The notes under the pieces were generated by a model, which worked only from the letters and a program-made list of their open reading frames with translations, searched no databases and was not told the DNA's origin. This document shows positions 18,077 through 28,070 of a stretch of 64,000 bases of DNA, piece after piece. Position numbers and translations under genes: made by a program. Every line of letters starts with the position of its first letter. Position 1 is the stretch's first letter. The DNA is from Tomitella cavernea (lineage in GTDB: Bacteria; Actinomycetota; Actinomycetes; Mycobacteriales; Mycobacteriaceae): NCBI RefSeq assembly GCF_016599145.1, contig NZ_JAENKO010000002.1, positions 1 through 64,000 on the forward strand. The letters are read 5' to 3'.

Positions 18077-19048
18077 TCAGAGATAGCCCCTCATCAGGCG
18101 CGGATCCCCGCCCCCACGCGCCACCAGGATGCCGTGGCACGCGTGTACGTCGGCCGCGGCCGCGCGGGCCGTAGAGTCCTCGGACACGCCGGCGAGCAGC
18201 ATCGCCGCCGCCCACCGGAGCGGCACCAGCCCCGCCGTCCGGGCCGCGGCGTGGGCACGTTCCGCCAGCGCGGCCGCCGCCCCCGGCCTGCCGGCCACCG
18301 CCTCCGCCGCCGCGGCGACGAGGAGGGTCTTCACCCGGTGCCGCTCCGACGGGAACGCACCCGCCTCGAGCATCTCCAGCCCGGCGCGCGCCGCGGCGAC
18401 CGCCGCATCCGGGTCGCCCGCCGTCATCGCGGTCTCGGCCGTCACCCATTGCAGGCGCAGTGCCACACGCGGGGGCGCAGCCGTGCCCGGCGCCGCCTCC
18501 TCGCCGGACTCCTTGAACGGTCCCCGGCACCTGGCAAGAAGCCTCTGCGCCGAGCGCCAGTCCCCGCGGCCCAGGCGGTCCGCCGCGAGCCCCGTCCACG
18601 CGTCGGCGGCGGCGTGCCCGGACACCGTCCCCCGCACACGGCTCCCGGCGCCGGTGATCCGCGCCAGCGCGCGGCCGTCGTACACCGCCGCCCTGTCATG
18701 GCCGCCCATCTGCCGGAGTAGCGATGCCGCGGTCGACGCCGCGAGCGCGTCCCACGCCGGTCCGGCTCCAGCGGCCGCCAGAGCGGCCAGATCGCCGCCC
18801 GCCCGGGTGTAGAACCCGGCGCCGGAATGCGCCACCGCCCGCCACCAGAGTTCACGGGGTGTACGCGCGGCGGGGAGCATGATCGCAGTCTCCCCGCCCG
18901 GCCGCGCCGCACCGGGGCCGACGAGTCCCGCGACGCCCGCAGGCCCGGCGCCGAAGGCCGCCGCGTGCAGGACGCGGGCGCGCGCGTCGGCCCCACTCGG
19001 CACCGCGTCCGGATCGGCGCCGTCGGCCTCCGTCTGCGCAGGCGTCAT
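18077..19048 (-). CDS. Ala-rich helical protein (Rv3415c position)
   Basis: This 323-residue protein has no recognised enzymatic motif. It is almost wholly alpha-helical by composition, with repeated WWRAVAHSGAGFY, AAARAGLEMLEAGAF and AAAALAERAHAAARTAGL helices that resemble tetratricopeptide-type helical pairs. Its place between sigD and whiB3 is that of Rv3415c in M. tuberculosis, also of unknown function. The chosen ATG has GAGGA 8 nt upstream; another ATG 168 nt further in, before LPAARTPRELWW, would drop a variable N-terminus. It is divergent from whiB3 with a 371-bp gap. Confidence 0.75.
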   Translation of the reverse strand: MTPAQTEADGADPDAVPSGADARARVLHAAAFGAGPAGVAGLVGPGAARPGGETAIMLPAARTPRELWWRAVAHSGAGFYTRAGGDLAALAAAGAGPAWDALAASTAASLLRQMGGHDRAAVYDGRALARITGAGSRVRGTVSGHAAADAWTGLAADRLGRGDWRSAQRLLARCRGPFKESGEEAAPGTAAPPRVALRLQWVTAETAMTAGDPDAAVAAARAGLEMLEAGAFPSERHRVKTLLVAAAAEAVAGRPGAAAALAERAHAAARTAGLVPLRWAAAMLLAGVSEDSTARAAAADVHACHGILVARGGGDPRLMRGYL

Positions 19049-19419
19049 CCGCACCGTCCTCGTCCCCGTGTCCACGACGTGATCCGCACCATCCGACTGT
19101 TCCGTCCCCCGTCTGCTCCCGCAGTGTGCACCAGCGTCCCGCCGCCCCCGCGAGCGGTACCCGTTCCCCCTGCGGCCGCAACCGCCCCAACAGGCGATGG
19201 CACGTTTCAGAAGTCGGGATCGCCTGCCCCCGATGCCCTCGCCTTTTGCAGCAGATCCGCAACGTGAGTGACACACACTCGTTTGACACGATTTTCCGTA
19301 CGTGCTTAGAGTGGCAACACGCCCGACGAAGCAGTGCCACGCGTCACGCCCGGCGCCCCCGGACTCCGGCCGGACCGCGCGCAGCAGAACCACCCGGACC
19401 GATCCCCGACGGAGGTGCC
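19049..19419. promoter_or_regulatory. divergent promoter region of whiB3
   Basis: This 371-bp gap precedes whiB3 (+) and the Rv3415c-like gene (-). TTGACA at 19283-19288 and TAGAGT at 19307-19312 are separated by 18 bp, a good housekeeping promoter for whiB3 with a leader of about 100 nt. The surrounding 60 bp are noticeably AT-richer than the genes. No other gene is visible in the gap. Confidence 0.6.
19283..19312 (+). promoter_or_regulatory. whiB3 promoter, TTGACA-18-TAGAGT
   Basis: The -35 matches consensus exactly and the -10 fits TANNNT, with an 18-bp spacer. It is the clearest vegetative promoter in the window. Confidence 0.6.
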
Positions 19420-19791
19420 ATGAGCCGCCCACACGCCATCCCCTGTCCTCTCGTCGACGACTGGGACTGGCAACAGCAGGGCCTGTGCCGGGGCGTCGAC
19501 TCGTCGGTGTTCTTCCATCCCGACGGCGAACGCGGCCACGCCCGCACCGCCCGGGAGCAGCGCGCCAAGCAGTTGTGTGCGCAGTGCCCGGTTCTGGTCA
19601 GCTGCCGCGAGCACGCACTGGCGCTGGCCGAGCCGTACGGCGTCTGGGGCGGGCTGTCGGAGTCCGAACGCCTGTCGATCATCAAGGAGCGCGGACGCAC
19701 CCGCTCCGGCCGTCCCGCCGCAGCGGCGGGGCGCCGCGCCGCCCACGCCGACGAGCACGCGGCCGCAGCGCTCCGCAGCACTGCTTCCTGA
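19420..19791 (+). CDS. whiB3: WhiB3-type iron-sulfur redox regulator
   Basis: This 123-residue Wbl protein has the four cluster-binding Cys at 23, 53, 56 and 62 (C-x29-C-x2-C-x5-C) and the GVWGG turn at 74-78, followed by a basic C-terminus for DNA binding. The segment QGLCRGVDSSVFFHPDGERG matches M. tuberculosis WhiB3 closely, and the locus is syntenic. WhiB3 binds a [4Fe-4S] cluster, partners with the principal sigma factor and tunes lipid and redox metabolism. The start is fixed by GGAGG just upstream. Confidence 0.95.
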   Translation: MSRPHAIPCPLVDDWDWQQQGLCRGVDSSVFFHPDGERGHARTAREQRAKQLCAQCPVLVSCREHALALAEPYGVWGGLSESERLSIIKERGRTRSGRPAAAAGRRAAHADEHAAAALRSTAS

Positions 19792-19832
19792 ACGGCTGGA
19801 ACCCTCGACGCAGCCGAAACCCCGTCCGAAAA

Positions 19833-19877
19833 GGCCGTGGCCCGCGGGCACCGATGCGGTGCCCGCGGGCCACGGCC
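19833..19877. terminator. 20-bp perfect hairpin between whiB3 and groEL1
   Basis: A perfect 20-bp stem with a 5-nt loop lies between the two convergent stops. On the minus strand it is followed by TTTTCGG, so it is an intrinsic terminator for groEL1 and can also stop whiB3 transcripts. Confidence 0.85.
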
Positions 19878-19904
19878 GTCCCGCCTCGTCGGCGGCTGCC
19901 GGCG

Positions 19905-21602
<1,698 letters not shown>

Positions 21603-21657
21603 TCACAGGGTCCGGTCCGGACCGCGTTGCGGTACGGGCCGACGCCCGGGGGAACTG

Positions 21658-21957
21658 CTAGCCGATGACCGCGAGGACGTCGCGCGCCGACAGGATGAGG
21701 TAGTCCTCGCCCTTGTAGTTGATCTCGGTGCCGCCGTACTTGCTGTAGACGACGGTGTCGCCCTCCGAGACGTCGACGGGGATGCGGTTCTCGCCCTCGT
21801 CGTCCCAGCGTCCGGGGCCCACGGCGATGACGGTGCCCTCCTGGGGCTTCTCCTTCGCCGTGTCCGGGATGACCAGGCCGGAGGCGGTCGTCGTCTCCGC
21901 CTCGTTGGTCTTGACGAGGATCCGGTCCTCGAGCGGCTTGATGTTCACGCTCGCCAC
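21658..21957 (-). CDS. groES: 10-kDa co-chaperonin GroES
   Basis: This is a 99-residue GroES lid protein. It begins [14 protein letters not shown] and contains the mobile loop ([19 protein letters not shown]) and [10 protein letters not shown], with a family-typical end [11 protein letters not shown]. The GTG at 21957 is preferred over longer in-frame openings because the family N-terminus starts there and GGAGGG stands 7 nt upstream. groEL1 follows 142 nt downstream. A CIRCE element lies about 130 nt upstream, so HrcA repression and heat induction are expected. Confidence 0.95.
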   Translation of the reverse strand: MASVNIKPLEDRILVKTNEAETTTASGLVIPDTAKEKPQEGTVIAVGPGRWDDEGENRIPVDVSEGDTVVYSKYGGTEINYKGEDYLILSARDVLAVIG

Positions 21958-22088
21958 GATGAGCCCTCCACTTTCAGTGGTCATACACACCCGTGGGGTC
22001 GTCCCCCGCCGGGCGCGGATCGAATGTAGTCGGATCGGTGCGTCACGCAGTCCCGTCGTCGCGGGTGCCGGAACCGCTTCGGTACCAA

Positions 22089-22115
22089 CTAGCACTCTAT
22101 ACATGCGAGTGCCAG
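22089..22115 (-). promoter_or_regulatory. CIRCE operator (HrcA binding site)
   Basis: The two arms CTAGCACTC and GAGTGCCAG are separated by 9 nt, matching TTAGCACTC-N9-GAGTGCTAA with three mismatches. It lies in the region upstream of groES, and HrcA would repress groES-groEL1 there until heat stress. Confidence 0.85.
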
Positions 22116-22145
22116 CGCTCAACCCTTCCCAGTGCTCGCCGGGGA

Positions 22146-22176
<31 letters not shown>

Positions 22177-22223
22177 GCGCACGGCGGCCCGCCTCCCCGT
22201 TCCGGATAGTCGTCCAGGTCACA

Positions 22224-22229
22224 TAGGAT
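22224..22229 (+). promoter_or_regulatory. -10 hexamer TAGGAT for the metallophosphoesterase gene
   Basis: TAGGAT overlaps the ATG at 22228 and lies 7 nt before a GTG at 22237, which argues for a leaderless mRNA starting at that GTG. Confidence 0.35.
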
Positions 22230-22236
22230 GATGACC

Positions 22237-23991
22237 GTGACCACGGTGAATCGCAGAAAGTTCCTGGCCGGCGCGGGCGCAGGCCTGGGCGGGGCCCTCA
22301 CACTGAACCTGCTCGGTGCCGCCGCCCCCGGACGCGCCGGCGGCGGATTCTGGACCCCGGCCACCGCCCGCGCCGACGCCCTGGCCGGGTCGACGGCCGG
22401 CACCACGCTCGAGGCCGTCGCGGCGCCCGCCGGGCCGCACGGGTATCAGCGCCTCACCGCCGGGCCCGGGTACCCGGTGATCGTGCGCACCGAGCTCGCA
22501 CCCGCACGCGCGGCGCGGGCCGACCGCCGCCGCGCGCTCGCCTCCCTTGTCCAGATGACCGACATGCACATCCTCGACGCCCAATCGCCGGTGCGCGTCG
22601 AGTTCGTGCACCCGCTCATCGGCTCAGCGTCCCGCCCCCAGGACCTGCTCACCACGCAGGGGCTCACCTCGCTCGTCGGCCGCATCAACGCGCTGACCGG
22701 CGGGCCGCACTCGGGCCGCCGGTTCGACGCGGTCGTCACCACCGGCGACAACACCGACAACCACGAACACGTGGAACTGGACTGGTACCTCACGGCGCTC
22801 AGCGGCGGCCGGTTCACGCCGAACACCGGCGACCCGCACCGGTACGAGGGCACCCAGGACTCCGGCTTCGACCTGTACTGGAACCCCGAGTCCCGGCATA
22901 CCGACAGCTTCAAGCGCGCCGGGTTCCCCGTCCTCGACGGCTACTTCGACGCGGCGCTGGCGCCGATGTCCAGTCCCGGGCTGTCAGTGCCGTGGTTCGC
23001 GGTGTTCGGCAACCACGACGACTCCGTCATCGGCACCGCCCCCAGCGGTATACCGCCGATCACCGACCTCTACACGAGCAACCTCAAACTCGGCGCGCCC
23101 GGCTCGGCGGCGGAGGCAGAGCGGCTCCAACAGGCGCTGCGCACCGACCCTGCCGCCGTGCCCGGGCTCGTCGCGCAGATGACCAACCCCGCGCGCATCG
23201 TCACCCCCGACGAACGCCGCGCGCCCTTCACTCCGCGCCAGTTCATGGCCGCGCACTTCGACCCCCGCCACCTGGGCCCGGGCCCCCACGGCCACGGCTT
23301 CGCCGCCGACGCACCCGAGACCGGCATCGGCTACTACAGCTTCGAGATCGCCCCCGGGGTCGTCGGCATCAGCATGGATTCCACCAACCGGGCCGGATTC
23401 GTCGACGGCTCGTTCGGCGACGCGCAGCTCCGCTGGATCGAACAGACCCTCGCTGCCGGCAGCAGCCGGTACTTCGACGGCGCCGGACGCGAGGTGCGCA
23501 CCGGCGCCGACGACACCCTGTTCATCCTGTTCAGCCACCACACCAGCGATACGACGGGACTGCTCATCCCCGACCCGGAGAATCCTGCGGAGCCGCGCCA
23601 CTCCGGCGCTGAGCTGGTGGCCCTGCTGCACCGCTTCCCGAACGTGTGCGCCTGGGTGAACGGCCACACGCACGCCAACAGGATCACCCCGCATCCGGGG
23701 GCCACCGCACGGCAAAGCTTCTGGGAGGTCAATACGGCCTCGCACATCGATTTCCCGCAGTACGCGCGCGTCATCGAGGTGGTGGACAACACCGACGGCA
23801 CGCTGTCGCTGCTGGCGACCCTCATCGAATCGGACGCCCCCTACCAGCTGCCCTACGACGACCTCTCCCCGCTGGGACTGGCGTCGCTGTATCGCGAACT
23901 GTCCTACAACGACGTCAACAAGGACCCGGACAACATGGGCGGCCCGGCCGACCACAATGTCGAGATGCTGCTCGCGTCGCCGTTCGCGTGA
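22237..23991 (+). CDS. Tat-exported metallophosphoesterase (TIGR03767-like)
   Basis: This binuclear metallophosphoesterase of about 584 residues has a twin-arginine signal (NRRKFLAGAGAG), so it is probably exported folded with metals bound. Metal-binding blocks appear in order: QMTDMHILD, TTGDNTDN, FGNHDD, a mid-protein SHHT and WVNGHTHAN. The substrate is unknown. Two ATGs at 22228 and 22231 could also start the protein, but the TAGGAT hexamer overlaps the first; the GTG at 22237 fits leaderless spacing and keeps the whole signal peptide. It runs convergent to tsaD with only a 15-bp gap. Confidence 0.85.
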   Translation: MTTVNRRKFLAGAGAGLGGALTLNLLGAAAPGRAGGGFWTPATARADALAGSTAGTTLEAVAAPAGPHGYQRLTAGPGYPVIVRTELAPARAARADRRRALASLVQMTDMHILDAQSPVRVEFVHPLIGSASRPQDLLTTQGLTSLVGRINALTGGPHSGRRFDAVVTTGDNTDNHEHVELDWYLTALSGGRFTPNTGDPHRYEGTQDSGFDLYWNPESRHTDSFKRAGFPVLDGYFDAALAPMSSPGLSVPWFAVFGNHDDSVIGTAPSGIPPITDLYTSNLKLGAPGSAAEAERLQQALRTDPAAVPGLVAQMTNPARIVTPDERRAPFTPRQFMAAHFDPRHLGPGPHGHGFAADAPETGIGYYSFEIAPGVVGISMDSTNRAGFVDGSFGDAQLRWIEQTLAAGSSRYFDGAGREVRTGADDTLFILFSHHTSDTTGLLIPDPENPAEPRHSGAELVALLHRFPNVCAWVNGHTHANRITPHPGATARQSFWEVNTASHIDFPQYARVIEVVDNTDGTLSLLATLIESDAPYQLPYDDLSPLGLASLYRELSYNDVNKDPDNMGGPADHNVEMLLASPFA

Positions 23992-24006
23992 CGGCGCACG
24001 CCCGCC

Positions 24007-25053
24007 TCACCTGACCTGGCTGGTCTGCACCGGCAAGCCCGGGTCGGTGGAGATGCCCAGCGGGGACGGCGCGGCGCCCGCGGCGATGAGGTGGGCGCCC
24101 AGCGAGGCGATCATCGCGCCGTTGTCGGTGCACAGCCGCGGCCGCGGCACCCTCAGCGCGATGCCCGCCGCGGCGCACCGCTCCTCCGCCAGCGCCCGCA
24201 CCCGCGAGTTGGCGGCCACCCCGCCGCCGATGAGCAGCGTGCCGACACCCTCGTCCACGCACGCGCGCACGGCCTTCAACGTCAGCACGTCGGCCACCGC
24301 CTCCTGGAAGCCGGCCGCCACATCGGCGGCCGGCACCGGGCGGCCGTCCCGCTCGCACTGCTCCACGTACCGCGCCACGGCGGTCTTGAGGCCGGAGAAG
24401 GAGAAGGCGTGCCGGGCGTCGCGCGGCCCCGTCATGCCGCGTGGGAACGAGATGGCACACGGATCACCCGCACGGGCCAGCCTGTCTATCGCGGGGCCGC
24501 CCGGGTAGCCGAGCCCCAGCAGGCGCGCCACCTTGTCGTACGCCTCGCCCGCCGCGTCGTCCACGGTGGAGCCGAGCTCGACGATCGGCGCGCCGAGGCC
24601 GTCCACCAACAGCAGCTGCGTGTGTCCGCCGGACACCAGCAGCGCCACGGCCCGGGGCAGCGGACCGTGCTCGAGGGCGTCGACGGCCACGTGCCCGCCC
24701 AGGTGGTTGATCCCGTAGAACGGCACGCCCCACGCCGCCGCGTAGGCCTTGGCCGCCGCCGCCCCCACCAGCAGCGCGCCCGCGAGCCCGGGGCCCACCG
24801 TGGCGGCCACCGCGTCGGGCCGGTCCACGCCGGCGGCGGCGAGCGCCCTGCGCATCGTCGGCACCATCGCCTGCAGGTGCGCCCGCGAGGCGATCTCCGG
24901 CACCACCCCGCCGAAGCGGACGTGCTCGCCGACGCTGCTGGCCACCTCGTCCGCCAGCAGCTCCACACGCGCGGCGCCGTCGGCACCCGCCCCCAGGCGC
25001 ACGATGCCGACGCCCGTCTCGTCGCACGAGCTCTCGATACCCATGACGATCAC
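24007..25053 (-). CDS. tsaD: tRNA t6A threonylcarbamoyltransferase TsaD
   Basis: TsaD transfers the threonylcarbamoyl group to A37 of ANN-decoding tRNAs. The 348-residue protein shows the ASKHA ATPase fold: [12 protein letters not shown] phosphate loop at the start, the metal-binding [14 protein letters not shown], and [11 protein letters not shown] near the end. The GTG at 25053 is chosen because GGAGG lies 7 nt upstream and it overlaps the rimI stop as GTGA; MGIESS three codons later is the usual family start. It works with TsaB and TsaE encoded just upstream. Confidence 0.95.
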   Translation of the reverse strand: MIVMGIESSCDETGVGIVRLGAGADGAARVELLADEVASSVGEHVRFGGVVPEIASRAHLQAMVPTMRRALAAAGVDRPDAVAATVGPGLAGALLVGAAAAKAYAAAWGVPFYGINHLGGHVAVDALEHGPLPRAVALLVSGGHTQLLLVDGLGAPIVELGSTVDDAAGEAYDKVARLLGLGYPGGPAIDRLARAGDPCAISFPRGMTGPRDARHAFSFSGLKTAVARYVEQCERDGRPVPAADVAAGFQEAVADVLTLKAVRACVDEGVGTLLIGGGVAANSRVRALAEERCAAAGIALRVPRPRLCTDNGAMIASLGAHLIAAGAAPSPLGISTDPGLPVQTSQVR

Positions 25054-25598
25054 CGCGCAGCCTCCTTGCCGTCCGTGTCCTCCGCCGCGCGCCTGCGCAT
25101 CACGTACGCGTCCGCCCCGCTGGGCTGGTAGTAGCGCGGGCGCATCCCGATGTTCTCGAAGCCCTCGCTCCGGTACAGCGCGATCGCCGGCTCGTTGTCG
25201 GTGCGCACGTCGAGGAACACCGGCCCGCCGTGCGCGTCGGCCTCGGCCAGCAGGAGCGCCATCAGTCTGCGCCCGATTCCGCGGCCCTGGACCTTCGGGT
25301 CGACGCCGATAGTGTGCACCTCCGCCTCGGGCTCCGCGCCGCCGAGCAGCGCGATGCCCGCATAGCCCACCAGCCACGGGCGCCGACGCTGCGGGCAGCT
25401 CCGGCGCGCCGCAAAGAACCTGGTGTGCGGCGCACGCAGCTCCTCGGCGAACGCGGCCGCGGGCCACGGGCTCTCCCCTGCGAACAACAGCCGCTCCAGT
25501 GCGGCACACGAGTGGGCGTCGGCGAACTCGAGCGGGCCGACGGTGATCCCGGCTGCCCCGTCGCCGCCGGTCTCGTCGCCTCCGCCGTGCGCGTTCAC
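25050..25598 (-). CDS. rimI: ribosomal-protein-alanine N-acetyltransferase RimI-like
   Basis: This is a 182-residue GNAT acetyltransferase. The acetyl-CoA loop [11 protein letters not shown] (motif A) and [20 protein letters not shown] (motif B) are clear, and the product ends with a YVMRRR strand. RimI acetylates the N-terminus of ribosomal protein S18 in E. coli. In actinobacteria the gene sits between tsaB and tsaD, as here, and the substrate is not fixed. Both ends overlap their neighbours by a GTGA, which fixes the GTG start at 25598. Confidence 0.9.
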   Translation of the reverse strand: MNAHGGGDETGGDGAAGITVGPLEFADAHSCAALERLLFAGESPWPAAAFAEELRAPHTRFFAARRSCPQRRRPWLVGYAGIALLGGAEPEAEVHTIGVDPKVQGRGIGRRLMALLLAEADAHGGPVFLDVRTDNEPAIALYRSEGFENIGMRPRYYQPSGADAYVMRRRAAEDTDGKEAAR

Positions 25599-26296
25599 GC
25601 GCGAACCTGCGCCGCCGGCACCCGAGGCCTGGGCTCCGCGGCGTCGGGCCGACGCAGGTAAAGCGGTTCCAGCGACGCGGGCTCCACACCCCCCGCGAGC
25701 AGGTCCGCCGCGACCGCCACGAGCCCCCACGGCGTCGGCGAGGCGGGGGCGAGCACCGGCAGCCCCACCGCCGCTACATGGTCCGGCGATCCGGCCGCGG
25801 CACCCGCCGCGCCGACGGCGACGTCGGCCGGCGCGGCCACCCCCGGCCCCTCGACCCGATCGACGCCCCGGTACCGCGCCCAATACACCTCGCGCCGCCG
25901 CGCGTCGGTGACCACCAGAAAATCCTCCGCAACGGCTGCGGCCGCCGCCGCGTCGGCCCCCTCCGCATCGGCACGTGCCTGCGCGGCGATGGCGTCGAGG
26001 CTGCACACCCCGTGCACCGGGATGGCGAGCGCGTCGCCGAAGGCGGCCGCCGTCGCCATCCCTACCCGCAGCCCCGTGAACGGCCCGGGCCCGGCGCCGA
26101 CGACGACGGCGCCCAGGTCCGTCGGCGTGGCGCCCGCCTCCCGCAGACACTGCAGGATCTGGGGGGTGAGCACCTCGGCATGTGCGCGCGCGTCGCTGGT
26201 CACCCGCACGGCGACGGTCGCGGCGGCCGCATCGTCCAGGCGCACGAGCCCGGCGGTGACGGCGGGCGTGGAGGTGTCGACGGTGAGAACAAGCAC
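25595..26296 (-). CDS. tsaB: tRNA t6A synthesis partner TsaB
   Basis: TsaB is the inactive TsaD paralogue that scaffolds the t6A complex. The 233-residue protein opens with [17 protein letters not shown], the degenerate phosphate loop, and contains [13 protein letters not shown], the best family signature. The C-terminal half is Ala-rich and variable, with [11 protein letters not shown] at the end as in other TsaB proteins. The GTG start at 26296 has GGGGGA upstream and places the conserved strand at residue 1. An 88-bp gap separates it from tsaE. Confidence 0.92.
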   Translation of the reverse strand: MLVLTVDTSTPAVTAGLVRLDDAAAATVAVRVTSDARAHAEVLTPQILQCLREAGATPTDLGAVVVGAGPGPFTGLRVGMATAAAFGDALAIPVHGVCSLDAIAAQARADAEGADAAAAAAVAEDFLVVTDARRREVYWARYRGVDRVEGPGVAAPADVAVGAAGAAAGSPDHVAAVGLPVLAPASPTPWGLVAVAADLLAGGVEPASLEPLYLRRPDAAEPRPRVPAAQVRA

Positions 26297-26384
26297 GGTC
26301 CCCCATCGTACCGACCTGCGCAAACGCGGAACACGCGGCCCGCCACCACACTGCCGTCACTGTGCGGGAGTCACCGCGTGGAAG

Positions 26385-26852
26385 TCACACGCTTCCGGCG
26401 CGGCGCTCCCACTCCGCGGAGCGCACGTCCGTGTCCGGGTCGCGCCACAGCCGCACCACCACGTGATGATCGGCGAGCCTTTCCGCGAGGCCCGCGCCCC
26501 ATTCGACGACCACCACGGAATCGTCCAAGTCGGTGTCGAGGTCGAGAGCGTCCAGCTCGTCGAGCGCCGCGGGGCCGTCCCCCAGCCGGTAGGCGTCCAC
26601 GTGCACCATCGCCGTCGCGGCCCCGCCGCCCGGACGCCCCCCGCCCGCCGGGTGCACGCGGGCGATCACGTACGTCGGGGACGTCACCGGTCCCTGCGCG
26701 CCGAGTCCCCGGGCGATTCCGCGGGCGAGCACCGTCTTGCCCGCTCCCAGCGGCCCGTCGAGGATCACCAGGTCGCCGGCGGTGAGCTTCGTGGCGAGCT
26801 CCGCCCCGAAGTCCTCCGTGTCGGAGGCCGCGACCAGCGTGCGCCGCGGCAT
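26385..26852 (-). CDS. tsaE: tRNA t6A synthesis ATPase TsaE
   Basis: This 155-residue P-loop ATPase resets the TsaBD complex. Walker A GPLGAGKT is at 33-40, SPTYVI (switch region) follows, and HVDAYRLGD with VVVVEWGAGLAERL near the end are TsaE signatures. The start ATG at 26852 shares one base with the alr stop (TGATG), so translation is coupled to alr. The reading frame continues upstream inside alr, but that part is a shadow of alr. Confidence 0.93.
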   Translation of the reverse strand: MPRRTLVAASDTEDFGAELATKLTAGDLVILDGPLGAGKTVLARGIARGLGAQGPVTSPTYVIARVHPAGGGRPGGGAATAMVHVDAYRLGDGPAALDELDALDLDTDLDDSVVVVEWGAGLAERLADHHVVVRLWRDPDTDVRSAEWERRAGSV

Positions 26853-28039
26853 CAGCCCCGGCCCCCGACGTAGCGGCGCTGCACGCGCCCCTTCACCCCG
26901 GTGACCACCTCGTAGTGGATGGTGCCGAGCGCGTCGGCCCATTCCTGGGCGTGCGGCTCGCCGCGGCGCGGGTCGCCGAAGATCACCGCCTCGTCGCCGA
27001 CCTCCACGCCCGAGCCAAGACCCAGATCCACCACGAACTGGTCCATGCACACCCGGCCCACGGCGGGCCGCCGCTCGCCGCCCACCGCCACGTCGAACCG
27101 TCCGCTGAGCGTCCGGGGGATGCCGTCGGCGTAGCCCAGCGGCAGCACGCCGACGGTCGTGTCGTGCGGGGCGGTCCAGGTGTGCCCGTAGGACACCCCC
27201 TCCCCCTCGCGCACCGTCTTGACGTTGACGAACCGGCCGGAGAGCCGCATCACCGGGCGCAGCCCGAAGTCGGACACCTCGGGCATCGGCGACAGCCCGT
27301 AGAGCGCGATCCCCGGCCGGACCATGTCGAACCGCAGATCCGGGCGGGTGAGGGTGGCGGCGGAGTTGGCCGCGTGCACGACCTCCGGTTCGAGGCCGGC
27401 GGCGCACGCCTGGTCGACCATCTCCTTCAGACGCGCGGCCTGGATGTCGATGACGGGATGATCGGGCTCGTCGGCGCGCGCGAAGTGCGTGAAGATGCCG
27501 CGCAGCCGGACGTCGCCGGCCCGCTGCGCCGCGGTGGCCGCCTCGAGCAGGCCCGGCCAGTCGTCCACGTTCACGCCGTTGCGGTTGAGCCCGGTGTCCA
27601 CCTTGATCGTCAGCACCGCCGGCGCCCCGGCGCGGCGCGCGCCGTCCACCACGGCGGCCAGGTGCCGGCGGGTCGACACCGCCAGCTCCACCCCCGCTGC
27701 GATCGCAGGCGCGAAGTCGGCGTCGTGCGCGTGCAGCCACGACAGGATCGGCGCGGTGATTCCCGCGGCACGCAGGCCCAGCGCCTCGGAGAGTGTGCAC
27801 ACGCCCAGCTCGCGCACCCCCTCCGCCAGCATCGTGCGGGCCACCTCCGCGGCGCCGTGCCCGTAACCGTCGGCCTTGACGACGGCCATGACCGGGGTGT
27901 CTCCGGCACATTCGCGGATCACGCCGACGTTGTGGGCGAGCGCGTCATGGTCGATGGTCGCGAGCGCCTGCGGCCGCGGGGGCCGGGGCTGGGCTGGGCT
28001 GGGCTGGGACTGGCCGGTCATAGTCTCGGATTCTGCCAC
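26852..28039 (-). CDS. alr: alanine racemase
   Basis: Alr makes D-alanine for peptidoglycan. The PLP lysine is Lys55 in VVKADGYGHG, and the catalytic Tyr is in SYGHTW about residue 270. HTHFARADE-type and CMDQFVVDL segments are also present. The first conserved residues (ATIDHDALAHNV) begin about residue 27. The preceding stretch is low-complexity Pro/Gln encoded by a GGGCT pentanucleotide run. Start options are a GTG at 28039 and an ATG at 28021, neither with a strong ribosome-binding site. It follows nnrD after 31 nt. Confidence 0.93.
   Translation of the reverse strand: MAESETMTGQSQPSPAQPRPPRPQALATIDHDALAHNVGVIRECAGDTPVMAVVKADGYGHGAAEVARTMLAEGVRELGVCTLSEALGLRAAGITAPILSWLHAHDADFAPAIAAGVELAVSTRRHLAAVVDGARRAGAPAVLTIKVDTGLNRNGVNVDDWPGLLEAATAAQRAGDVRLRGIFTHFARADEPDHPVIDIQAARLKEMVDQACAAGLEPEVVHAANSAATLTRPDLRFDMVRPGIALYGLSPMPEVSDFGLRPVMRLSGRFVNVKTVREGEGVSYGHTWTAPHDTTVGVLPLGYADGIPRTLSGRFDVAVGGERRPAVGRVCMDQFVVDLGLGSGVEVGDEAVIFGDPRRGEPHAQEWADALGTIHYEVVTGVKGRVQRRYVGGRG
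27986..28005. repeat. GGGCT pentanucleotide run inside alr
   Basis: Four perfect GGGCT units stand in tandem, followed by a near-copy, inside the 5' part of alr before the conserved enzyme starts. The unit length is not a multiple of three, so a gain or loss of one unit would shift the reading frame. Confidence 0.7.
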
Positions 28040-28070
28040 TGGCGCGGTACGCGCCCACCGCCACGCGGCC

